From the NCBI GenBank assembly GCA_009775225.1, contig VSPE01000001.1:124001-188000 (forward strand): DNA of 64,000 nucleotides, given 5' to 3'. The position numbers and the translations under genes are program-made. Numbering within the stretch: position 1 is the stretch's first letter; each line of letters opens with the position of its first letter. Shown here in pieces: positions 34,696 through 44,126 of this stretch. Source of the DNA: Muribaculaceae bacterium. Its GTDB lineage: Bacteria > Bacteroidota > Bacteroidia > Bacteroidales > Muribaculaceae. The notes beneath the pieces were generated by a model, which was not told the origin of the DNA, searched no databases, and worked only from the letters and a program-made list of their open reading frames with translations.

Positions 34696-37173
34696 ATGAA
34701 TCTTAAACAACCGGCATTGATATTCCTTGGTGGAATGTTGTGCTTAAACGCGTCTGCCGTCCCTGCGAAGCCGGGCTTACGCACATTTACCCAGCCCGAC
34801 GGCACCACTGTAACAGTGCGCCTTGTCGGCGATGAATCGTTTCATACACAGATTACTGCCGACGGTATCGCTGTGCAGCGTCAGGCCGACGGCTTCTTCT
34901 ACTATCGCGATGCCGAGGGAGTGACATCTGTAAAAGCTCACGACGTGGAGCAGCGCGATGCTGTCGAGAAAGCTTTTCTTGCCGCACGTTCGGCCGACAT
35001 GTCGGTAAAGGCTCTCGCCAATGCCTCTGAAGGCGCCCGCAAGGCACGCCGTGCATTCTCCTCGCCCCGCAAGGCATCTCAGGTACCCAACACAGGCTCG
35101 CCCCGCGTGCCCGTGCTGCTGGTTCAGTACAGCGACTACAAATTCAAGGATGCCGACCCCAAGGCCACTTTCAATAAGTTTTTCCGCGAGGGTGATACCA
35201 GCGCATACCAGTATTTTGTAGACCAGTCAAATGGTAAATATACTCCTCAGTTCGACATTTACGGCCCTGTAACTCTATCGGGCAAACGCGCCACCTACGG
35301 CGGCAACGATTTATGGGGCAACGATATCGGCGTCGGCAAAATGGTAGGCCAGGCATGCCAGGGTCTCGACTCGTCGATTGACTTCAGCCTCTACGACAAT
35401 GACGGCGACGGAGAATGCGACGTTGTCATTGTGCTCTATGCCGGCGACGGCGAGGCTTCGTCGTACGACGATGATGCAAAAAACTCTGTATGGCCGTGTC
35501 AGTGGGAACTTTCGTCGTCGGACTTCGGCCGGGTTCTAAATCTCGATGGTATCAAGGTCGACAAGTTCGCAGTATTCAATGAGTTATACGGCGCCAACCT
35601 CTCAAAAATCGACGGTATCGGCACTTTCTGCCACGAGTTCTCTCACTGCCTCGGCCTGCCCGACTTCTACGACACGAAATATAACGGTCATTATGGCATG
35701 GGCTACTGGTCGCTGATGGACAGCGGCTCGTACAATAACGACGGTTTTACTCCTATCGGCTACAGTGCTTACGAGAAAGAGTTCATGGGCTGGATTTCTA
35801 TCGAAGAAGGCAAGGAAAATACCCTCTATAGCCTCCCCGTATTAAATCAGAAAAATGTGTCTACTGACAAGGCTGTGCGTCTTACTAACGCTGCCGACAA
35901 GAACGAGTACTATATAGTAGAGAACCGCGCGCGTCAGGGCTGGGATGCCTATATCCCCACCGACGGCCTGCTGATATACCATGCAACCTACAGCGCGGCA
36001 GCCTGGAACGGTAACTATGTCAACGACTCCGACATGCAGCGTATGACTCCGGTTCCTGCCGACAATTACCTTAAACTCAATAGTATAAATTATGACGGCG
36101 AGATATATTATGTGATTGACGAAAAAGATGCGCTCGGCGACCTCTGGCCTTACGGCAGTGCCACCGAACTCACCGATACCTCTGTTCCCGCAGCTAAAGT
36201 GAATACCGGCTCCTATCTCGGCAAGCCTCTTACCGAGATGACCCGCAACGCCGACGGCACAATTTCGTTCTGGTGCATGAAGGCCGCTCTACCTTCGGTA
36301 GACAGCCCTGTTCTTGACGACCATATTGTGCCTGACGAGACTTCGTTTACCGCAACATGGCAGGCAAGTGCCTCCGCAGGCGTGACATACACGCTCGAGG
36401 TTTCGGAGCATCGCGATATTATATATAGTCTGGTTATGGATGTCGATTTTTCAAGCGATAACCACGGCTGGGAGAGCACCGGCTATACTGCTGTAGAGAA
36501 CGGTGCCACACGCTTCGGCTCGAACAAGAACAATGGCGCGCTCGACTCGCCTGTATTCACTACCGATGATAGCGGTATCGTCACTGTGCAATTCAATGCC
36601 AAGTCTTATGACAAAGATGCCAGTTCGGTAAATGTATGCCTGCTCGATGCCACCGGCTATGAAATCACTTCCAAGACGGTGGCTCTCGGCAGCAGCTACG
36701 GCGACTACACTGTAGTTCTCAGTGGTAAGGCGTCGGCCGGAACCAAAGTAAGCTTCGAGACTTTGGAAAAGAAAAAGCGTTTCTACCTCAAGTCTGCAAA
36801 AGTATATACCGGCGATGCTTCCGACGCCGCCAAGGCTTCTTCGCGCGCAACAGAGAGCGGCGATGACACAAGGCGCGTAATCACCGGCATCACCGGCACA
36901 TCCTACACCGTGACCGGACTCAAGGCAGGCGGTGTGTACGACTATCGCGTAAAGGCAGTGCCTGTCGACGACGCCAACTTCGTAGCCAGCGCATGGTCGG
37001 AGACCAAGACTGTAAACCTCGCCGAGCCTGCCGGTATCGGCACAATAGTGGCCGGTGACTCCAACGCTCCCGTAGAGTATTACAACCTGCAGGGTGTGCG
37101 CGTCGACAATCCTTCGTCGGGTATTTATATCCGCCGACAGGGTTCGCGAGTAGAGAAAGTATATGTGAAATAA
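34696..37173 (+). CDS. Secreted M6-family metalloprotease with T9SS-like tail
   Basis: This 825-residue protein has a signal peptide (MNLKQPALIFLGGMLCL..., cleaved near SAVPA) and a propeptide-like region with FTQPDGTTVTVRLVGDE. The M6 (immune-inhibitor-A-like) catalytic domain carries the zinc motif CHEFSHCLGLPDFYD (35629-35673), the GYWSLMDSG met-turn region and an acidic DNDGDGECD loop that probably binds calcium. A jelly-roll-like domain (residues about 575-715) and a fibronectin-like segment follow. The C-terminus APVEYYNLQGVRV...GIYIRRQGSRVEKVYVK resembles T9SS sorting tails and is nearly the same as in the protein at 37354. It has its own promoter and a T-rich terminator. Confidence 0.92.
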   Translation: MNLKQPALIFLGGMLCLNASAVPAKPGLRTFTQPDGTTVTVRLVGDESFHTQITADGIAVQRQADGFFYYRDAEGVTSVKAHDVEQRDAVEKAFLAARSADMSVKALANASEGARKARRAFSSPRKASQVPNTGSPRVPVLLVQYSDYKFKDADPKATFNKFFREGDTSAYQYFVDQSNGKYTPQFDIYGPVTLSGKRATYGGNDLWGNDIGVGKMVGQACQGLDSSIDFSLYDNDGDGECDVVIVLYAGDGEASSYDDDAKNSVWPCQWELSSSDFGRVLNLDGIKVDKFAVFNELYGANLSKIDGIGTFCHEFSHCLGLPDFYDTKYNGHYGMGYWSLMDSGSYNNDGFTPIGYSAYEKEFMGWISIEEGKENTLYSLPVLNQKNVSTDKAVRLTNAADKNEYYIVENRARQGWDAYIPTDGLLIYHATYSAAAWNGNYVNDSDMQRMTPVPADNYLKLNSINYDGEIYYVIDEKDALGDLWPYGSATELTDTSVPAAKVNTGSYLGKPLTEMTRNADGTISFWCMKAALPSVDSPVLDDHIVPDETSFTATWQASASAGVTYTLEVSEHRDIIYSLVMDVDFSSDNHGWESTGYTAVENGATRFGSNKNNGALDSPVFTTDDSGIVTVQFNAKSYDKDASSVNVCLLDATGYEITSKTVALGSSYGDYTVVLSGKASAGTKVSFETLEKKKRFYLKSAKVYTGDASDAAKASSRATESGDDTRRVITGITGTSYTVTGLKAGGVYDYRVKAVPVDDANFVASAWSETKTVNLAEPAGIGTIVAGDSNAPVEYYNLQGVRVDNPSSGIYIRRQGSRVEKVYVK

Positions 37174-37197
37174 TAGTGATACTGCATATATTTCAGG

Positions 37198-37234
37198 CTC
37201 CAATGTGTGTTATGACGCACATTGGAGTTTGTTT
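37198..37234 (+). terminator. Intrinsic terminator of the M6 protease gene
   Basis: CTCCAATGTG (37198-37207) pairs perfectly with CACATTGGAG (37218-37227) and is followed by TTTGTTTTG. It lies 24 bases past the stop. Confidence 0.85.
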
Positions 37235-37256
37235 TGTTAAGTATGGTTAAAATTTG

Positions 37257-37287
37257 TTGAAAGCTGAATATTTTTTTCGTACTTTTG
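37257..37287 (+). promoter_or_regulatory. Promoter of the SusE/F-like module protein
   Basis: TTG (37257-37259), a 20-base spacer and TACTTTTG (37280-37287) give a leader of about 60 bases before the ATG at 37354. Confidence 0.7.
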
Positions 37288-37353
37288 CGATGCAAAACAT
37301 AGTTGCATCCATATCATACGAAATTACTTTTACTACCTTTAATCAAATACATT

Positions 37354-38994
37354 ATGAGGAAACTTTACTTTCTGATGCTTTCGCTCGTTGTAGCGGTGGC
37401 AGCAAATGCAGCCGACTGGTACCTGATTGGTGCTAACTACGGCAACTGGAACCAGGCTGAGGCGTATAAATTTACACCTGATGCTTCCGATGCCAATATT
37501 CAGACACTTCATGTGGAAACACTCTCGGGAGAGTTCAAAATCAAGGAATCCACAACCTGGAGCACTTCGTTCTCTACAAACGGCAGCAAACTCGTTGAGG
37601 GAGTTGTCTACAAATGTGGTACCGACGGCGGCAATATCGTAGTCGACGGTACTATCAGCGATGCTACTCTCACTATCGACCTTGCTGCACGTACTCTTAC
37701 CGTTACCGGTGCTTCCGAAGAGAACGAGTATGATGCCGTATATCTCGTGGGCGATTTCGGTTCGGGCTGGAGCGAAACCATTACCTCCTATCCTCTTACT
37801 CTTAAAGAAGGTACCGAAGATACATGGGTAGGCACATACAAACTCACGGCTTCGGCCAACTACTTCAAGATGAAGGCCGGTACACTCGTATATGGCACAG
37901 GAGGTCAGGATATCAGTGTTGTGCTTGGCGAACAGTATACCGCAGCTCAGAGTGGCAACGCATTCAATATCGGCTCAGGCGAATATGATTTTACTTATGT
38001 GCTCGCTAAGAACGCTGACACCGGTGTGCTCACTGTTACAAATGCAGGCGGCTCGGTAGAACCCGTATATCCCGAGGTAACTTATGTAATCGGTAACGTC
38101 AACGGTCTCGGTTGGGACCCCACCAACGGTGTGGCTCTCGACAAAGTTTCCGACGGCGTTTATTCGGCAGAAGTAGAAATCGGCACCGAACTCGGCACCG
38201 AATACGGCTACTTCTCGTTTGCAAGCTCTCTCTCCGCTACTGCCGATGACTGGAGTGGTCTCGGACAGCGTTATGGCTCGGTTGCCGACAATACCGTCCC
38301 CTCGCTCGACGAACCCAACACCATACAGGCCGGAGAGTTCTCTTTCATGGTAGAGGCCCCCGCCAAGTATGCCATGACCCTCAGTCTTGTTGACAAGACC
38401 CTCGTTATCACCAAGGTGGGCGGCGGCGACGACCCCCATCCCTCAATCTACGTGCCCGAAACACTCTACCTTATGGGTAATGTAGGCGCTAATGCCTGGG
38501 ACGTGACAGCCGGTGTTGAAATGGCTCTGCTCGACAATGTATTTACCGTTTCGCAGGTTGAAGTTTCCGATGCAGGAGAAGGCAGCGGTTACATACAGTT
38601 CAACGAATTCCGCGGCACCGCTTCAACCGACTGGGATACTGTAAACAGCGGTTACCGCTATGGCGCTCCCGAAGCCGACTCTCCCATTGTATTTGCCGAA
38701 GGTGAAAGCAGTGTAGAACTCGACCTCACCGTGTACGTGCCCAATGTAAATGCAAGCGCTTGCCAGTCGTTTGTAATGCCCGCCGGCACCTACGACTTTG
38801 CTGTAAACTTCAATGGCGAGGCTCCCGTACTCACAGTAAGCAAATCGACCAACGCTATTGATGCCGTTGCCGTAGAAGGCGCCGACGCTCCCGTAGAGTA
38901 CTACAACCTCCAGGGCGTACGCGTTGCCGAACCCGCAAACGGTCTCTATATCCGTCGCCAGGGCAACACCATAACAAAAGTGTTTGTGAAATAA
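37354..38994 (+). CDS. Secreted SusE/F-like multi-module protein with T9SS-like tail
   Basis: The 546-residue protein is read from the ATG at 37354 (MRKLYFLMLSLVVAVAANA), a signal peptide without lipobox. The 17 codons upstream in frame lack start signals. I see four related beta-sandwich modules, each opening with a YL-G-W pattern: DWYLIGANYGNWNQ, DAVYLVGDFGSGWSE, VTYVIGNVNGLGWDP and TLYLMGNVGANAWDV. They resemble SusE/SusF starch-binding modules, so glycan binding is a reasonable guess. The first module resembles the one in the split CotH protein. The C-terminal 40 residues (APVEYYNLQGVRV...GLYIRRQGNTITKVFVK) match the M6 protease tail. Unlike true SusE/F, it is not a lipoprotein and has no SusC/D neighbour. 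Confidence 0.85.
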   Translation: MRKLYFLMLSLVVAVAANAADWYLIGANYGNWNQAEAYKFTPDASDANIQTLHVETLSGEFKIKESTTWSTSFSTNGSKLVEGVVYKCGTDGGNIVVDGTISDATLTIDLAARTLTVTGASEENEYDAVYLVGDFGSGWSETITSYPLTLKEGTEDTWVGTYKLTASANYFKMKAGTLVYGTGGQDISVVLGEQYTAAQSGNAFNIGSGEYDFTYVLAKNADTGVLTVTNAGGSVEPVYPEVTYVIGNVNGLGWDPTNGVALDKVSDGVYSAEVEIGTELGTEYGYFSFASSLSATADDWSGLGQRYGSVADNTVPSLDEPNTIQAGEFSFMVEAPAKYAMTLSLVDKTLVITKVGGGDDPHPSIYVPETLYLMGNVGANAWDVTAGVEMALLDNVFTVSQVEVSDAGEGSGYIQFNEFRGTASTDWDTVNSGYRYGAPEADSPIVFAEGESSVELDLTVYVPNVNASACQSFVMPAGTYDFAVNFNGEAPVLTVSKSTNAIDAVAVEGADAPVEYYNLQGVRVAEPANGLYIRRQGNTITKVFVK

Positions 38995-39018
38995 AAAATA
39001 ATATATAAAATAAATCGG

Positions 39019-39055
39019 CCACCCCGGTGCGCACACTGCGCATCGGGGTGGTGTT
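39019..39055 (+). terminator. Terminator after the SusE/F-like gene
   Basis: CCACCCCGGTGCG (39019-39031) pairs with CGCATCGGGGTGG (39039-39051) with one G-T pair. A short TGTTGTT follows. It lies 25 bases past the stop. Confidence 0.75.
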
Positions 39056-39113
39056 GTTATGAACTTCGGCGTGTGCCGAAAGTACGATAAACTTGGCGGG
39101 GCGAGAAAACAAT

Positions 39114-39144
39114 TTGTGCAAGTGACAAAGATTTTGTAATTTTG
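39114..39144 (+). promoter_or_regulatory. Promoter of pyrG
   Basis: TTG (39114-39116), a 20-base spacer and TAATTTTG (39137-39144) lie 27 bases before the GTG start. Confidence 0.7.
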
Positions 39145-39171
39145 CGTGAATTTGAATAAACTCCCAACATC

Positions 39172-40791
39172 GTGGATACAAAATACATATTCGTCACCGG
39201 CGGCGTAGTGTCGTCACTTGGAAAAGGAATTATCTCATCGTCGCTTGCCTGTCTGCTTAAAGCCAGGGGTTTACGTGTCACTATCCAGAAATTCGACCCG
39301 TATATCAACATCGACCCTGGCACCCTCAACCCCTACGAACACGGCGAGTGTTATGTGACCGAAGACGGCCATGAAGCCGACCTCGACCTCGGTCACTACG
39401 AGCGCTTTACAAATGTGCATACCTCGCGTGCAAACAATGTGACCACCGGCCGTATCTATCAGAGCGTGATTGACAAGGAGCGCCGCGGCGACTACCTCGG
39501 AAAGACCGTCCAGATAGTACCTCATATCACCGACGAAATCAAACGTCGCGTGAAATATCTCGGCAATACCGGCAACTACGACTATATCATCACCGAAATA
39601 GGCGGTACCGTGGGCGACATCGAGTCGCTGCCATTCCTTGAGGCTGTGCGTCAGCTCCGTTGGGAGCTTGGCTCGAACAGCCTGTGTGTGCATCTCACCT
39701 ACGTGCCCTACATCGCGGCTGCCAAAGAGCTCAAGACGAAGCCCACCCAGCACTCCGTGAAGGCGCTTCAGGAAGTGGGCATCCAGCCCGACATACTCGT
39801 GCTGCGCACCGAAAAAGAAATTTCGCCCGAGATGCGCCGCAAGATTGCGCTCTTCTGTAATGTTGCTCAGGACTCTGTAGTGCAGTCTATCGACGTTAAC
39901 TCGATTTACAAAGTGCCTCTGATGATGCACGCCCAGCACCTCGACGAGATTGTACTCCGCAAGACCTGCATGCCCGTGGAGGGCGAACCGCAGATGGCTC
40001 CCTGGCTCGCGTTTATCGATAAGCTCGAACACGCCGAGAAAACCGTGAAAATCGGTCTCGTAGGCAAGTATGTAGAGCTTCAGGACGCTTATAAGTCTAT
40101 CAATGAAGCCCTTTTCCATGCTGCAACGTATGCCGACCGCAAGCTCGAGCTGGTGTATGTGCACTCCGAAAAACTTACCGAGGGCAACGTGTCCGAGAAG
40201 CTCGGCGACATGGACGGCGTAATCATTGCCCCAGGCTTCGGCCAGCGAGGCATCGACGGCAAGTTCGTGGCCCTCAAGTGGTGCCGCGAAAACGATGTGC
40301 CCACCTTCGGCATCTGCCTCGGCATGCAGTGCATGGTCATCGAGTTCGCACGCAATGTGCTTGGCCTTGAAGACGCCAACTCCACCGAGATGAATCCCCA
40401 CACTCCCGAGAACGTGATAGACCTTATGGAGGAGCAGAAGAATATCTCCAACATGGGTGGCACAATGCGTCTTGGCGCTTACGACTGCCGTCTGCGTGCC
40501 GGTTCCAAAGCTGCCGAGGCATACGGCAAAGAGTTTATCCGCGAGCGTCACCGCCACCGCTTCGAGTTCAACAACGACTACCGCGACCGCTTCGAGGCCG
40601 CCGGTATGGCATGCGTGGGCGAGAACCCCGACGCCCAGCTTGTGGAAGTTGTCGAAATGCCCTCGAAACGCTGGTATATCGGCACTCAGTACCACCCCGA
40701 GTACTCCAGCACCGTGCTCTCGCCCAGCCCTATCTTCGCTTCGTTTATCGAGGCTGCAATTGACTATCACGACGAAAAAGCTACGAAATAA
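39172..40791 (+). CDS. pyrG: CTP synthase
   Basis: This 539-residue protein is read from a GTG start (39172). The first residues (DTKYIFVTGGVVSSLGKG) match the family N-terminus and no ATG is available. The amidoligase domain spans about 1-270 (SSLGKGI P-loop, EIGGTVGDIESLPF). The glutamine amidotransferase domain covers about 290-535, with the nucleophile in FGICLGMQCMVIEFA and the C-terminal RHRHRFEFNN and GTQYHPEYSS histidine-glutamate region. It converts UTP to CTP using ATP and glutamine. It lies 5 bases upstream of yidC, so the two are probably cotranscribed. Confidence 0.97.
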   Translation: MDTKYIFVTGGVVSSLGKGIISSSLACLLKARGLRVTIQKFDPYINIDPGTLNPYEHGECYVTEDGHEADLDLGHYERFTNVHTSRANNVTTGRIYQSVIDKERRGDYLGKTVQIVPHITDEIKRRVKYLGNTGNYDYIITEIGGTVGDIESLPFLEAVRQLRWELGSNSLCVHLTYVPYIAAAKELKTKPTQHSVKALQEVGIQPDILVLRTEKEISPEMRRKIALFCNVAQDSVVQSIDVNSIYKVPLMMHAQHLDEIVLRKTCMPVEGEPQMAPWLAFIDKLEHAEKTVKIGLVGKYVELQDAYKSINEALFHAATYADRKLELVYVHSEKLTEGNVSEKLGDMDGVIIAPGFGQRGIDGKFVALKWCRENDVPTFGICLGMQCMVIEFARNVLGLEDANSTEMNPHTPENVIDLMEEQKNISNMGGTMRLGAYDCRLRAGSKAAEAYGKEFIRERHRHRFEFNNDYRDRFEAAGMACVGENPDAQLVEVVEMPSKRWYIGTQYHPEYSSTVLSPSPIFASFIEAAIDYHDEKATK

Positions 40792-40796
40792 GTAAC

Positions 40797-42869
40797 ATGG
40801 ATAAAAATACACTCACCGGCCTGCTGCTTATGGCCGCCGTAATGTTTGGTTTCTTTTGGTTCACCAAGCCAAGCGACGAAGAAATCAAGGCGCAACGTGA
40901 AAAGCAGGAGCAGGCCGAGAAGGCGCTTAGAGAGGCTCAGCAGCCTGCCGCCACATTGGCTTTCGACAGCGCCGACAGCATATCGCTCATCAATGCCGTA
41001 AAGGCTATGGGCACTCCCGATGCCTCCGGCCGCGTGGCCTTCACCAACGACAAACTGCAGCTTGCCGTTGACTCGCTCTCAGGCCTTAGCGGCACATATA
41101 CCGACGGCGACGTGACGGTAGACATCAACGACCTCCTTGCAGGCCGTGCCACTCTTGCCTCGGCAGGTGCGGCTCGTGCGACCAAAGCCGTACACTCTCT
41201 TGTCGACAAGGCACTCCGCTACGAAGGTTTTGCCCGCTATCTCTCCGGCGACAACAAGGAGTACGTGCTCGAAAACGACCTCGTAAAAGTTACTCTCAAC
41301 ACCCGAGGCGCCCGTGTCGGCCAGGTTGAGCTTAAAAAGTATAAGACCGAGCTTACCGACGAGCCCTCCAATATTCTCCTTTTCCGCGACGATGCCGACG
41401 GCTACGGCTTCCGCTTCAACACCGCCGAGCAGCGCATCGATACCCGCGACTTCAATTTCTCGGCTGTGGCAGAGGGCGACAGCGCCGTTCTCATGACTAT
41501 GGAGCCTGCTCCCGGAGCTGTGTGGGGTATCCGCTACACTCTCGCTCCCGACGGCTATACCGTGCGCATGGATGTCGTGCAGCAGGGAATGGCAGCAGTC
41601 CTCCCGGGCAACACATCGTCGATGGACTTCGCTTGGCATCAGAAAATGGCACGCAACGAGCGTGGCCGCACTTTCGAAGAGCGCAACAGTGCCATATATT
41701 ATAAGTATATAGGCGAAAGCGTCGACGACCTCTCGGCAAACGGCGACGACAGCGAGAGCCTTACAGGCCGTCTGCGCTGGGTGGCTTTCAAGAACCAGTT
41801 CTTCTCAAGCGTAATCATTGCGCGCGACTGCTTCACCTCCGCCGAGCTGAACTCTCTCGACATAAAGACCGCCGACTATCTCAAGGACTTGAGCATGGAC
41901 GCCACTTTGCCCTATACCGTCGCCGACGGCACTGCGGCATCGTTCGACTTCTATTTCGGCCCCAACGACTACCCGCTGCTTTCCTCGCTCGACGATGAGC
42001 TCGGCTACGACGAAGGCCTGTCGCTCACACGCCTCATTCCTCTCGGCTGGGGTCTCTTCCGCTGGATAAACACTATCATCGTGATACCCGTGTTTACTTT
42101 CCTCGGCTCGTTCATCAGCAACTACGGCATCATAATACTGCTGCTCACTATCTTCATCAAGCTCATCATCTTCCCCTTCACCTTCAAGAGCTTCAAGAGC
42201 CAGGCCAAGATGCGCGTTCTTGCCCCCGAAATCAAGGAAATCAATGAGAAATATCCCAATCAGGAGGATGCACTCAAGCGTCAGCAGGAAACAATGGCAC
42301 TCTATAGCCGTGCCGGTGCAAGTCCCTTCTCGGGCTGCTTGCCCATGCTGCTCCAGATGCCCGTGCTCATTGCCATGTTCTCCTTCTTCCCCTCGGCCAT
42401 TGAGTTGCGTGGCCAGTCGTTCCTGTGGGCGCACGACCTTTCCGCCCCCGACTCAATCTTCACGCTGCCCTTCTCGATACCCTTCTACGGCAACCATGTG
42501 AGCCTGTTCTGTCTGCTCATGACAGTCATCAACATATTGTATATGCGTGTGAGCATGCAGAGCCAGCCCCAGAGTGCAGGTATGCCCGGCATGAAGATGA
42601 TGCAGTACATCATGCCCGTGATGTTCCTCTTCATCTTCAACGACTATGCCTCGGGCCTCAGCTACTACTATCTGCTTTCGCTTCTCATCACTATCATTCA
42701 GACCTACGTGTTCCGCCATGTGATAGACGAGAAGAAGGTGCGCGAGCAGCTCCTTGCCAACGCCCGCAAGCCCCGCAAGAAAAGTGGCTGGATGGCTCGC
42801 CTCGAAGAAGCGCAGCGCCAGGCTCAGGCCGCACAGCGCCAGCAGCAGAAGGGCGGTAAAAGACGCTAA
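40797..42869 (+). CDS. yidC: Membrane protein insertase YidC
   Basis: This 690-residue protein has an N-terminal transmembrane segment (MDKNTLTGLLLMAAVMFGFFWF) and a large periplasmic beta-domain (residues about 60-440). The C-terminal five-helix insertase core follows, with TIFIKLIIFPFTFKSFKSQAKM (the conserved groove-arginine/lysine region), SPFSGCLPMLLQMPVLIAMFSF and a basic, glutamine-rich cytoplasmic tail (RQQQKGGKRR) that would contact ribosomes. It inserts membrane proteins with or without Sec. The gene lies 5 bases after pyrG. A TTAATTC repeat occupies the 39-base gap to the next gene. Confidence 0.96.
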   Translation: MDKNTLTGLLLMAAVMFGFFWFTKPSDEEIKAQREKQEQAEKALREAQQPAATLAFDSADSISLINAVKAMGTPDASGRVAFTNDKLQLAVDSLSGLSGTYTDGDVTVDINDLLAGRATLASAGAARATKAVHSLVDKALRYEGFARYLSGDNKEYVLENDLVKVTLNTRGARVGQVELKKYKTELTDEPSNILLFRDDADGYGFRFNTAEQRIDTRDFNFSAVAEGDSAVLMTMEPAPGAVWGIRYTLAPDGYTVRMDVVQQGMAAVLPGNTSSMDFAWHQKMARNERGRTFEERNSAIYYKYIGESVDDLSANGDDSESLTGRLRWVAFKNQFFSSVIIARDCFTSAELNSLDIKTADYLKDLSMDATLPYTVADGTAASFDFYFGPNDYPLLSSLDDELGYDEGLSLTRLIPLGWGLFRWINTIIVIPVFTFLGSFISNYGIIILLLTIFIKLIIFPFTFKSFKSQAKMRVLAPEIKEINEKYPNQEDALKRQQETMALYSRAGASPFSGCLPMLLQMPVLIAMFSFFPSAIELRGQSFLWAHDLSAPDSIFTLPFSIPFYGNHVSLFCLLMTVINILYMRVSMQSQPQSAGMPGMKMMQYIMPVMFLFIFNDYASGLSYYYLLSLLITIIQTYVFRHVIDEKKVREQLLANARKPRKKSGWMARLEEAQRQAQAAQRQQQKGGKRR

Positions 42870-42899
42870 TTACTATTAATTCTTAATTCTTTAATTCAG
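42870..42899. repeat. TTAATTC-type short tandem repeat between yidC and the aminotransferase
   Basis: The gap reads as imperfect tandem units of about eight bases (ATTAATTC, TTAATTCT, TTAATTCA). It is AT-only apart from single C and G bases and lies directly after the yidC stop. Confidence 0.55.
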
Positions 42900-42908
42900 A
42901 ATAAAGAG

Positions 42909-44105
42909 ATGCAGACAATATCTGACCGCGTGATGTCGCTTGCTTCCTCGCAGACACTTGCGATGTCGCAGAAGAGCGCCGAACTGAAGGCGCAGGGCAT
43001 TGATGTAATCAACCTCTCGGTGGGCGAGCCCGACTTCAACACGCCCAAGCACATCAAAGAGGCTGCCGTGCGTGCTATCGACGACAACTTCTCGTTCTAC
43101 TCTCCCGTACCGGGCTATATGAGTCTGCGCAAGGCTATCGCCGAAAAGCTCTCACACGAGAACGGGCTCAGCTTCGAACCCTCGCAGATTGTGGTGGGCA
43201 ACGGTGCCAAGCACGCCCTGTGCAATGTGATTATGGCTACTGTAAACCCGGGCGACGAGGTGATAATACCCACCCCTGCGTGGGTGAGCTATATCGAAAT
43301 GGTAAAGCTCGCCGAAGGCAAGGCTGTGCTTGTGCCCGCAGGGCTCGACACCGACTTCAAAATTACCCCAGCACAGCTCGAGGCTGCAATTACCGACCGC
43401 ACCCGTGCCATTATACTGTGCTCGCCGTCAAACCCCACCGGCAGTGTGTACAGCATCGATGAGCTAAAGGCCATCGTCGATGTTCTCGAGGGTCATCCGC
43501 AGGTACTTGTAATCGCCGACGAAATTTACGAGCACATCATTTACGGTGACCTCAAATTCACCTCGCTGGCATCCTTCCCCGCCATTGCCGACCGCACTGT
43601 GGTTATCAACGGCGTGTCGAAGGCATACGCCATGACAGGCTGGCGTATAGGTTACTGCGCATGCCCCAAGGAAGTGGCTGCTGCCGTGACCAAGCTTCAG
43701 GGCCAGTTTACCTCAGGCGCTTCGTCGATTGCGCAGAAGGCTGCCGAGGCCGCCTATACAGGCTCGCAGGAATGTGTTGAAGAGATGCGCAAGGCTTTCG
43801 AGCGCCGCCGCAATCTGGTGGTGCGCCTCGCTCGCGAAATCCCCGGCTTCAAGGTCAATGAGCCTAACGGAGCCTTCTATCTCTTCCCCGAGGTATCGGC
43901 CTACTTCGGCAAGTCGGCCGGAGCATACACAATCACCGACTCGGCCGCTCTTGCCATGTACTTGCTCGAGGTTGCCAATGTGGCTACCGTCGACGGTGCA
44001 GCATTCTGCGCACCCGGATACATACGACTGAGCTACGCCACTTCCGATGAAAATCTCGAGGAAGCGTTCCGCCGCATAAAGAAAGCGCTCGCTCAGCTTA
44101 GCTGA
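42909..44105 (+). CDS. Class I PLP aminotransferase (aspartate aminotransferase-like)
   Basis: This 398-residue protein starts MQTISDRVMSLASSQTLAMSQ. It shows the fold-type I signature: NLSVGEPDFNTPKHIKEAA, LCSPSNPTGSVYSIDEL, IADEIYEHIIY, the PLP-lysine motif NGVSKAYAMTGWRIGYC (near residue 235-250) and the substrate-arginine region APGYIRLSYATS near the C-terminus. It probably interconverts aspartate and oxaloacetate with glutamate and 2-oxoglutarate, as in AspC/Ib-type enzymes. Its position just before an aspartate antiporter and aspartate decarboxylase supports an aspartate role. A long hairpin follows before the antiporter gene. Confidence 0.92.
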   Translation: MQTISDRVMSLASSQTLAMSQKSAELKAQGIDVINLSVGEPDFNTPKHIKEAAVRAIDDNFSFYSPVPGYMSLRKAIAEKLSHENGLSFEPSQIVVGNGAKHALCNVIMATVNPGDEVIIPTPAWVSYIEMVKLAEGKAVLVPAGLDTDFKITPAQLEAAITDRTRAIILCSPSNPTGSVYSIDELKAIVDVLEGHPQVLVIADEIYEHIIYGDLKFTSLASFPAIADRTVVINGVSKAYAMTGWRIGYCACPKEVAAAVTKLQGQFTSGASSIAQKAAEAAYTGSQECVEEMRKAFERRRNLVVRLAREIPGFKVNEPNGAFYLFPEVSAYFGKSAGAYTITDSAALAMYLLEVANVATVDGAAFCAPGYIRLSYATSDENLEEAFRRIKKALAQLS

Positions 44106-44126
44106 TATTTCATAACGATATTTGTT

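Noticed and set aside
39271..40812. 513-codon open frame antisense to pyrG
   Set aside because: It lies fully opposite a confident housekeeping gene, has no recognisable domain, and arises from codon bias of the GC-rich sense strand.
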